DNA from: Paenibacillus sp. KS-LC4
Lineage (GTDB): Bacteria > Bacillota > Bacilli > Paenibacillales > Paenibacillaceae
DNA length: 64,000 nt
NCBI RefSeq assembly: GCF_036894955.1
Contig: NZ_CP145905.1
Span: 5,727,001 to 5,791,000 of the forward strand
Direction of reading: 5' to 3'
Numbering within the stretch: the first letter of the stretch is position 1; every line of letters begins with the position of its first letter. Below the pieces are notes generated by a model, which was not told the origin of the DNA, did not search any database, and saw only the letters and a program-made list of their open reading frames with translations. Positions 7,588 to 14,775 of the stretch are shown in pieces. A program made the translations under genes and the position numbers.

Positions 7588-8579
7588 ATCATATTCCTCC
7601 CAATGCTTTCTGCTATTGGTTTTAATGTTTGAAGCATTTCGGAGAATTGATTGTGGTTTAACTGCTGAGCGGCATCTGATAGCGCCTCTTTAGGATTCGG
7701 ATGAACCTCAATAAGTACCCCATCTACTCCCATAGCTACGGAAGCACGAGTTAGATCGGCAACCCCGTAGGAATATCCCATAGCATGAGATGGATCAACA
7801 ACAATCGGAAGATTCGTATATTCTTTCAAGTAGGAAACACCACATAGATCCAAAGTAAATCTAGTTTTAGATTCAAAGGTTCTAATACCCCGTTCACAAA
7901 GTATAACCTGCTCATTTCCTCCACTTAATACAAACTCAGCCGCCTGCACGAACTCCTGCAAAGTGGAACCAAAACCACGTTTAATCAATACTGGTTTATT
8001 GCTTTTTGCGCATTTGCGTAAAATTCCTTGATCATACATTGCCTTAGCACCGATTTGTACAATATCGGCTGCTTCAATAATTTCATCAATGTGGGTAGCA
8101 TCACGTGCTTCCGTAATGATTTTCAAACCATACTTTTCCTTCATTTCTGTTAGAAGCTCGAGACCTTTACTTCCTAACCCTTGAAATGTATAAGGAGACG
8201 TTCTCGGTTTAAAGCTTCCCGCCCTCATAATTTTAATTCCAGAATCTTTTAAAAAAGCCGCAGAGTGCTCAATTAATTCTCTCGATTCAACCGAACATGG
8301 TCCGCTAATAACGATTGTATTTTTACTGTTGCCTCCAATCGTCAGATCACCGACTTGAATTGCTCTCGCCGATTTGTATTGCTTGCTTGCCAATTGTATA
8401 TCGTCAGACAAGACATAATAATCGTCTACCAGGTCTGCAAACTGATCCTCTAGCGTTTTTACTTTAGACGGAGTCACAAGTTTAATATGGTCTTCATTTG
8501 TTATTTGTATAGCCTCATAAAATACAGCCATTTTTTCTAAAAGCTCAGCACTGACACCCTTTTTTACGTGAATAATCAT
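7584..8579 (-). CDS. 3-deoxy-7-phosphoheptulonate (DAHP) synthase, type I-beta-like, in a glycan operon
   Basis: The TIM-barrel DAHP synthase core is complete. GPCSVES holds the metal-binding cysteine (Cys95). Then come FKPRTSPYTFQGLG, VQIGAKAM, VLIKRGFGST, ILCERGIRTFE, VVDPSHAMG (metal His) and IEVHPNPKEALSD (metal Glu and Asp). The enzyme condenses PEP with erythrose 4-phosphate. The first roughly 85 residues look like a degenerate form of the ferredoxin-like regulatory domain of type I-beta enzymes. No chorismate mutase domain is fused. AAAGGAG lies eight bases before the ATG. It sits between a CMP-sugar synthetase and an epimerase, not in an aro operon. This argues for sugar biosynthesis rather than aromatic amino acids, though a simple housekeeping role cannot be excluded. 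Confidence 0.9.
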   Translation of the reverse strand: MIIHVKKGVSAELLEKMAVFYEAIQITNEDHIKLVTPSKVKTLEDQFADLVDDYYVLSDDIQLASKQYKSARAIQVGDLTIGGNSKNTIVISGPCSVESRELIEHSAAFLKDSGIKIMRAGSFKPRTSPYTFQGLGSKGLELLTEMKEKYGLKIITEARDATHIDEIIEAADIVQIGAKAMYDQGILRKCAKSNKPVLIKRGFGSTLQEFVQAAEFVLSGGNEQVILCERGIRTFESKTRFTLDLCGVSYLKEYTNLPIVVDPSHAMGYSYGVADLTRASVAMGVDGVLIEVHPNPKEALSDAAQQLNHNQFSEMLQTLKPIAESIGRNMI

Positions 8580-9587
8580 TTACATTTCTCCTTTAATCAA
8601 ATCATTAAATGCAATCCAACCTACTAATTCTTTAGTGCCGCCTACAACTGGCAAAAACATAATATGCTTTTTACTATTTGAAATCATATCAAGCATTTCT
8701 TGAATTGTCGATTGATCGCTTATAATAAGCGGATTTCGATTAATGCTGTTATAAATATCAAATCTATTTAAGTCATCAACATTGGCTAAAAGCTCTCTCC
8801 TAATATCGCCATCAGTAACCACGCCCACTAATTGACCACTTTCATTTACAATAACTGTAAATCCAGCCTTTGACTTTTCAATTGCCTGAAGCACAGCTTC
8901 CAATGAAAGAGCGTCCTGCTGGACAACCGGAAAGTCATCAGAGGAGGACATAAAGTCCCTGATTTTAATATCGTGATCTGCTTTTTCCGTTCTCAATCTT
9001 AACAATGCATTGGCAATCAAGGGAGCATTCATCAAATAAGAGCCTGAGACAGCACAGTATACTCCCATATGACGAAGAATGAATGAGATGTCATTTGTAA
9101 TTCCGCCATCTACATGTATGTTTTTACTAGGAAATTTTTTCCTGAAATCCCTTATTTTATTGAAGACAATATCATTAAAGCTGCCACCACTAATCCCTGG
9201 AGTTGTTGTCATAAATAAAAAGAAGGAGCATTCCTCCGCATATTCCTCAAAAACATCAATAGAGGTTTCCATTGTAATAGCTATACCCTTTTTCCCAGTG
9301 AAAGCAGCAGGCCATCTGAGCTTTTTATTCAGATTTTCATATTGAAAGGTAACTGCTTCTATGCGATGCTCAATAATAAAATCAAAAAACTTTTCAGGCT
9401 CACTAGTTATAATATGTAAATCAATCGGCGTACTACTGATTTCTCTTATTTTGCGAATGTCTTCAAAAACCTCAGTTTTTTCAATTGAGTCAATATGAAG
9501 ATAATCAATTTTAAATAAATCCAATTCTGCTACAGCACTTAAAATATCCATATTTTTTGTTGAATAAATAGAAGCAGAAATTTTCAT
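8580..9587 (-). CDS. Ribulose-phosphate 3-epimerase-like TIM barrel fused to two CBS domains
   Basis: Residues 1 to about 205 resemble ribulose-5-phosphate 3-epimerase. The metal positions are kept: LHIDS (His31, Asp33), IDLHII (His58) and IHVDGGIT near 167. GITNDISFILRHMG and the phosphate-binding end SGSYLMNA follow. From about 210 two CBS domains follow (GFTVIVNESGQLVGVVTDGDI and IMFLPVVGGTKELVGWIAF). CBS pairs bind adenine nucleotides and regulate enzymes; KdsD-type arabinose-phosphate isomerases of the Kdo pathway carry an analogous pair. The ATG at 9587 is preferred; the upstream TTG at 9605 covers the GGCGGTGG that would be the ribosome site. Expected role: supply or epimerise a ketose phosphate for the adjacent DAHP synthase, with CBS control. 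The fusion is unusual. Confidence 0.8.
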   Translation of the reverse strand: MKISASIYSTKNMDILSAVAELDLFKIDYLHIDSIEKTEVFEDIRKIREISSTPIDLHIITSEPEKFFDFIIEHRIEAVTFQYENLNKKLRWPAAFTGKKGIAITMETSIDVFEEYAEECSFFLFMTTTPGISGGSFNDIVFNKIRDFRKKFPSKNIHVDGGITNDISFILRHMGVYCAVSGSYLMNAPLIANALLRLRTEKADHDIKIRDFMSSSDDFPVVQQDALSLEAVLQAIEKSKAGFTVIVNESGQLVGVVTDGDIRRELLANVDDLNRFDIYNSINRNPLIISDQSTIQEMLDMISNSKKHIMFLPVVGGTKELVGWIAFNDLIKGEM

Positions 9588-9605
9588 GTAGAGGCCACCG
9601 CCCAA

Positions 9606-11342
9606 TTATGTAGTGTAACGCGAGTAGAAATTTTTGTATTTTACTGCTGGCAGATTATGATCGGTTATAATGTACGAGTTGGATACCTGATTTAAATCAT
9701 TCACTGTCTCCATCTGGCTGGCAATTAACTGAGAAACTACTTCATTCGCTTCTAATTCATTTGAAAAAACAAACTTCGAATCCAAGGCAAAATAATCACT
9801 AAACAGTGGAGTATCCTCGCTTTCGTAAGCAAAAGCAGGTACATAATGATAGATTGATTCTAAAAATGTAGTACTGGCTGACACAAATGAAAAATCAATC
9901 AGGTCTAGCAATTCTATTATCGTTTTATCATGTGCAATTTCTCCCAAACAATGAGATAAGCTATTAATTGGGTAACTTTTGAAATCAGTAGGATGTTTCC
10001 GAATGTAGTAATTCAAATTAAAATCATTAGCAATTTTTTCAGCAATATTTATTAACTGCATATTAACATTGAAGTTATTATAAGCTGGATAACTTAAAAA
10101 AACGCAAAAGCTATTAATCTCTCTTGTACGATAAAATGTACGCTTTATTTTTGCATCATAATTGTATTTAGGATTGCCTAGTATAATGATTTGCTCAGAA
10201 GGAACACCGTATCCCTCCATAATTTCCTTATACTTCTGCCCCCAAACAATATGATGTTTGGCAAGTAAGTAATAATGTGTAAAATCCGTCATTGGATGCT
10301 TATTTAAATGTTCGGTTAATTGCTCAGCTTGAGCTGTTATGGAATGCTGCATTGTAATGGTATCTCTTTGAAGCTCATTCATAATCTGTGTAATAACATT
10401 CTGATATCCAAACACTTCGTTCACAGATATATTCATTTTAAAATCTTGCTTTTGCAAAAAGTCATACATGAAATCAATATAATTTTTATAGAAGTTCATC
10501 CAACTGCATAGCCATGAAATTTCTTCTTCGTTAACTGGCAGTTTCATTTGTTTCACTAAGCTTTGCATGGTTTCATCATTACTTGATAAGTAAGCATGAC
10601 TTGCTCTATTTTCAAAAGTTAAGAGTTGTTGCTCCTCATAATAAGCTGAAATATCCTCTTCACGTTTGACTAAAAATGAAATATTAGCTTGGTTAATGAG
10701 ACTAGCCGAGGCCTTCATGAGCTGAAAATAATCCTGACGACCAGGCAGCAGATTCGAGAAAAGCATTTTCCCTTGACCACAAAGCTTATATTCCAATCTG
10801 TTTGGAGGATAATAAAGATATCGTTCTACCTCTGGAGAACATAAATAGTCGATTAATGAACAAAACTCACTATTCAAAACATAGGAAAATATTATTTCTC
10901 TATAGCGTATTTCCGAAAAAGCCTGCATTAGATTATCATAATACTCTTTTTTATTAAAAATAATTTCACTATTGAGCTCTTCCATTCTAAGTTCTCGCTT
11001 TATACGTCGAAGTTCGTTAAATGTAACGTATTGCTTCTTAGTAATGTTGAGCTGTTCGAGTTGTCTCACGATTTCATCTGTGGCTGTACTTGCAATGAAC
11101 ACAATGAGCTCTTCTTTAATTTCTTCCTTTAAAATATTCGAAGAATAAATAGGACAATCGTTTACTTGCTCTGCCCATTTCAAAGGATTATTATCAATAA
11201 AATAAGAAACTTCACAATTATCTAAAACGAATGAGGAAATTTCAGAGTATGCGGCTCCAGTTCCCCAGATAACCACTTTTTTTCCATAGGTGATGGAAGC
11301 TATAAGCTCATTAGATGATAACTCCCCATGTTTTCCTCTCAT
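9606..11342 (-). CDS. Putative GT-B-fold glycosyltransferase with N-terminal Rossmann-like domain
   Basis: The N-terminal 110 residues form a sugar-cluster Rossmann-like domain (KVVIWGTGAAYSEISSFVL, YFIDNNPLKWAEQ). A long central region is not recognised. The last about 220 residues look like the C-terminal half of capsule-type GT-B transferases (KpsS / polysialyltransferase / CDP-glycerol transferase-like): HHIVWGQKYKEIM, IIILGNPKYN, YIRKHPTD and FSFVSASTTFLESIYHYVP. No membrane segment is seen. The ATG at 11342 follows GGGGGAT six bases upstream; longer starts lack that. The stop is 18 bases from the epimerase start, so it belongs to the same operon. A Kdo-transferase-like fold next to a CMP-ulosonate pathway is suggestive but not proof of a CMP donor. 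Confidence 0.62.
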   Translation of the reverse strand: MRGKHGELSSNELIASITYGKKVVIWGTGAAYSEISSFVLDNCEVSYFIDNNPLKWAEQVNDCPIYSSNILKEEIKEELIVFIASTATDEIVRQLEQLNITKKQYVTFNELRRIKRELRMEELNSEIIFNKKEYYDNLMQAFSEIRYREIIFSYVLNSEFCSLIDYLCSPEVERYLYYPPNRLEYKLCGQGKMLFSNLLPGRQDYFQLMKASASLINQANISFLVKREEDISAYYEEQQLLTFENRASHAYLSSNDETMQSLVKQMKLPVNEEEISWLCSWMNFYKNYIDFMYDFLQKQDFKMNISVNEVFGYQNVITQIMNELQRDTITMQHSITAQAEQLTEHLNKHPMTDFTHYYLLAKHHIVWGQKYKEIMEGYGVPSEQIIILGNPKYNYDAKIKRTFYRTREINSFCVFLSYPAYNNFNVNMQLINIAEKIANDFNLNYYIRKHPTDFKSYPINSLSHCLGEIAHDKTIIELLDLIDFSFVSASTTFLESIYHYVPAFAYESEDTPLFSDYFALDSKFVFSNELEANEVVSQLIASQMETVNDLNQVSNSYIITDHNLPAVKYKNFYSRYTT

Positions 11343-11344
11343 TA

Positions 11345-12334
11345 TTATCCCCCATCCAATATATCCTTCTCTAGCCATTCGATTATAGTTTCTTTAGTCA
11401 CCAGATTATCTATCATATTATTTGAAACTATTCTTTTTTCTTTTTGAACAGTATTATAAACAGATGGAATCAAATACATATCAGAGAACTCTTCTGCAAT
11501 TTGTTCTTCTTCCTTAGTCATGAGCTCTTCAAAGTGCTTTTCGCCGGCCCTGTAACCTACCGTATCAATATGAATTTTTGAATAAATATTATGTTTTCGA
11601 GTTACTACAGTAATAATCGCCTCCGTTAAATCACCAAGCTTAACTACAGGCATTTTAAGTACAAATACCTCTCCACCATTTGCCGATTCATTCGCCTTTA
11701 GTATTAATTGAATCGCCTCTGTTGGAGTCATCATATATCGGAGCATCTCGGGATCTGTTACCGTTATTCTGCCATGCTCTAGTATTTGTTTTTTAAACAA
11801 TGGTATAACAGAGCCTCGTGACCCCATTACATTTCCAAAACGTACGGATGAAAATACCGTTGATTTTGCTCCTTTTTGATACTCGGCAGCCGATATGAGT
11901 CGTTCGCCCATCAGCTTTGTAGCACCATATGTATTGGTTGGCGATATGGCTTTATCTGAGCTTGTGAACAATACCTTCTGAACTCCAGCCTGTATAGAAG
12001 CTTGGATGACATTTTGCGTGCCGATAACATTCGTCTGCACTGCTTCAAATGGGTTGTATTCACAAAACGGCACGTGCTTCATAGCAGCCAAATGGAACAC
12101 AAAATCAATATCTTCCAGCGCTCTTAACAGCCTCTGCTGATCGCGCACATCTCCAATTAAATAACGCATTTTATCATGATGCTCGTGAAAATCCTGACTC
12201 ATTTGATACTGTTTATATTCATCTCTGCTGAATATCCGAATTACGCTTGGATCATAGGCTAACAAATGCTTTGTCAAATGGTAGCCTATTGTACCGGTTC
12301 CACCTGTAATTAATATTTTTTTGTTTTTGTACAT
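11345..12334 (-). CDS. UDP-N-acetylhexosamine 4,6-dehydratase family (PseB/CapD/FlaA1-like)
   Basis: This 329-residue extended SDR has the NAD loop ILITGGTGTIGYHLT at the N-terminus, VFHLAAMKHVPFCE, and the PseB/CapD-type catalytic region FTSSDKAISPTNTYGATKLMGE (Ser-Asp-Lys plus Tyr-x-x-x-Lys). RFGNVMGSRGSVIP and the C-terminal GYRAGEKHFEELMT follow. The family converts UDP-GlcNAc to a 4-keto-6-deoxy sugar, with or without C5 inversion. PseB starts pseudaminic acid synthesis, but PseC, PseH, PseG and PseI are not present here. The start is placed at the ATG at 12334, with GAGGTG eight bases upstream, instead of the GTG at 12358. It is the first gene of the glycan operon after a terminator. 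The product likely feeds another residue of the flagellin glycan. Confidence 0.88.
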   Translation of the reverse strand: MYKNKKILITGGTGTIGYHLTKHLLAYDPSVIRIFSRDEYKQYQMSQDFHEHHDKMRYLIGDVRDQQRLLRALEDIDFVFHLAAMKHVPFCEYNPFEAVQTNVIGTQNVIQASIQAGVQKVLFTSSDKAISPTNTYGATKLMGERLISAAEYQKGAKSTVFSSVRFGNVMGSRGSVIPLFKKQILEHGRITVTDPEMLRYMMTPTEAIQLILKANESANGGEVFVLKMPVVKLGDLTEAIITVVTRKHNIYSKIHIDTVGYRAGEKHFEELMTKEEEQIAEEFSDMYLIPSVYNTVQKEKRIVSNNMIDNLVTKETIIEWLEKDILDGG

Positions 12335-12433
12335 TGCCCAAGCACCTCTTCTATTCACCTTTAACTATCCAAATAACTAATAAGCTGACGTCTTTTACTA
12401 CTATCTATATCGGTTGATAGCGCTTGATTTATA

Positions 12434-12472
12434 AGAAAAACCGCAAGGAAAATGTATCCTTGCGGTTTTTCT
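12434..12472 (-). terminator. Intrinsic terminator between maf pair and glycan operon
   Basis: The arms AGAAAAACCGCAAGGA and TCCTTGCGGTTTTTCT pair around a seven-base loop, with T runs in both directions. It separates the 12516-17031 maf unit from the 12334 dehydratase gene, implying a separate promoter at about 12335-12430. Confidence 0.88.
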
Positions 12473-12515
12473 CTAATGAGACGCTTTACGTTTATATATT
12501 ATGTCACTTGGTGCT

Positions 12516-14762
12516 CTAGGAGCTCAAACTAGACAAGCGCTGCTGCAGTGCCTCTATAATTTCCATTAGAGGCTTCGCCTGATCCAGCAGAACTTTAATC
12601 AATGGCTGCATATGCTCCCGGTAAAAAGCAATCTGCTCCTGTAAACTGCGTGCTTCCGTTAAAAGATGCAAATGATGTTCAAAGTTTTCAATTGCTACTC
12701 GACTGCTCTGCAAATATAATCCGTTAAACACGTCACTCTTGACCACAAACTCCCAATCGCTATCAATCTTCTCCATCATACGATTACACTTATTAATATT
12801 TATTCGACTCTGCTGCTCTAGCTTTCCAATCTGGCTCACGATTGAGGTTAGTTTTTCAGAACATTCCTCCATATTTTTCGGCAAACTCGCAAGCTTGCTT
12901 AAAATATGATTTTTGCGACTTTCATTATAAGGGGCTGCAGCTTTAAGCTGATTATCAAGCTCAAGCTCCAAAACCTGCTGATTTTTCAAACGCTTATAAA
13001 CCGACTCCATTGGCTCCCAGAGCGTATGTTTAATCTTCGCGCCCGTTTGCGAAGTATTTATAAATCGAATGTCAGCGTGTTCAGCTAGAAGCTCTTCTAT
13101 ATCCGCCAAAGCAAGCGCCAGTGCGTAGGTTGTCCGATTCACCGATCCGTGTACATTTTGGACAGTTATATCGGCAGATTCGACTGACTTGGCCATGATT
13201 GTCTCGGAAACATGCTTTGCTCCAACTGCATACATTTGATTATTAGGATAAGAAAAGTCTTGCCCAGCAAATATAATTTCTTGGCAGCCCATATAAATAG
13301 CAGCCTGTACTGCTGTGCCCGTAACCGTATGGTTCGAACGGAAGACTGGATCCTGGTCTCCCAGCTCGAGAAAGTAACGAGAAACCCAATCGCTCCCGAC
13401 GAAAAAATGCACAAGCTGCTCTCTTTGAAGCGGCTCTATCACTTCAAAATGCACCGTAGGCGAGAACAGCATCGGAATATTAGATAGATTCAAATGCTGA
13501 AAAGCCTGCGCATTGGCCACAGCCCCATCAATAGAAACAATGAGATGAGGGATAATTTCATGATACAGCAGTGTCTGTACCGCAGAGCCTGCCGCAATAA
13601 CAAATGCATGTGCTTTGAGCTTTTTCAGCTGTACAATATCCTGCTCTAAAGAAGGTCCTCCGCCGACAACAATAACCGTCTTCCCGTTTAAAGCTGTTTT
13701 TAATCGGGATAATGGAGGGGACTGCAGAACAGCAGGCATATTAAACAATCCATTTTTCACCCAACTCAAACCTAAACGCTGATAAATTCTCACATGATTT
13801 ACATAGTTATAAAAAGCCATCTCCGCTTCATGACGAAAATCTGTTACTTCTGAAGCAAAGCTGCTAGCATAAGCTGGCGCTGCTGCAATACAAAGCGGCT
13901 TTTGCTCGAATATAGCTGCTTTTATAAACTGCTCTCTTCGCTGCTCCTTCGAGCTGGCAAGTCCAAAAAAAGCGACCTTTGCCCGCGAAAGCAGCTGTTC
14001 CATATTTACAATTTGCAAAGCAGCTAGCAAAATTTGCGGCTCCGGCTCGTAGATATACAGCTGATGCTTAGGACACGCCTCAGTCAGTGCCATAGCATAA
14101 TCGCCTAACCCAAATCCATATAAAATAATGGCTTGATGCTCCGACGCTGTGCTAGCAAGTCCCTTCGCCCAATCAGTTATCTGCTTCATATGATTTAAGC
14201 CCAGTAAACGTTTCCTCTCCCCGCTGTCCCGCTCTATCGTCAAATTAACAACACCGTAGCGGTTGTATTCTATTTGATAGGCAGTCGCATTTGCTGCTGC
14301 AAATTGTAGCTGTGAAAAAATATCCGGATAGGCCCGCTTTAAAAATGCCATATTGTCCGCAAAGCGGCGCTCGCGCACCGAGCCGCTCTCACCTAGTCCT
14401 GACTTTAACAGCTTAAAAAGAGGAATCAGCTCAAATTGAAGGCTATCAGCTGCACCGATATAATTTTCATCATCGACATTCTGATTCAGCATCTGAAACT
14501 TTGCGCCAAATTGCTCCAGGGCACCATTAAGGAATAGATGCAAGGAGCTGTACTCTTCCACATCGCTAATTTCTTGTTGAATGGACTGCAAAGCTCTGTA
14601 CAGATCGTCCATGCCTTCTACAATTTCTCCAAATGAAGGCCAGGTCTGCTCCATTTCAAAAGCATGAAACAGTGGCACTACCAATTCGCTTGCCTCAATC
14701 AGCTTTGGAAGAAAGGCGCGAACATCATCAATATAATTTTCCGTTGTAATGATTTGATTCAT
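12516..14762 (-). CDS. Maf-type motility-associated flagellin glycosyltransferase, copy 1
   Basis: The 748-residue protein carries the central MptE-like (DUF115) domain. VIVVGGGPSLEQDI is followed by FVIAAGSAVQTLL, IPHLIVSIDG, the TVTGTAVQAAIYMGC segment and EIIFAGQDFSYPNNQMYAVGAKH. An N-terminal domain with YGFGLGDYAMAL and YEPEPQILLAAL precedes it, and the C-terminus is alpha-helical. Maf proteins add nonulosonic acids such as pseudaminic or legionaminic acid to flagellin from CMP donors. AAAAGAGG lies before the ATG. It is the second of two tandem paralogues transcribed from the flagellin side, 13 bases after the first. Two copies could have different donors or different acceptor sites. 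Confidence 0.85.
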   Translation of the reverse strand: MNQIITTENYIDDVRAFLPKLIEASELVVPLFHAFEMEQTWPSFGEIVEGMDDLYRALQSIQQEISDVEEYSSLHLFLNGALEQFGAKFQMLNQNVDDENYIGAADSLQFELIPLFKLLKSGLGESGSVRERRFADNMAFLKRAYPDIFSQLQFAAANATAYQIEYNRYGVVNLTIERDSGERKRLLGLNHMKQITDWAKGLASTASEHQAIILYGFGLGDYAMALTEACPKHQLYIYEPEPQILLAALQIVNMEQLLSRAKVAFFGLASSKEQRREQFIKAAIFEQKPLCIAAAPAYASSFASEVTDFRHEAEMAFYNYVNHVRIYQRLGLSWVKNGLFNMPAVLQSPPLSRLKTALNGKTVIVVGGGPSLEQDIVQLKKLKAHAFVIAAGSAVQTLLYHEIIPHLIVSIDGAVANAQAFQHLNLSNIPMLFSPTVHFEVIEPLQREQLVHFFVGSDWVSRYFLELGDQDPVFRSNHTVTGTAVQAAIYMGCQEIIFAGQDFSYPNNQMYAVGAKHVSETIMAKSVESADITVQNVHGSVNRTTYALALALADIEELLAEHADIRFINTSQTGAKIKHTLWEPMESVYKRLKNQQVLELELDNQLKAAAPYNESRKNHILSKLASLPKNMEECSEKLTSIVSQIGKLEQQSRININKCNRMMEKIDSDWEFVVKSDVFNGLYLQSSRVAIENFEHHLHLLTEARSLQEQIAFYREHMQPLIKVLLDQAKPLMEIIEALQQRLSSLSS

Positions 14763-14775
14763 AGGGGCCTCTTTT

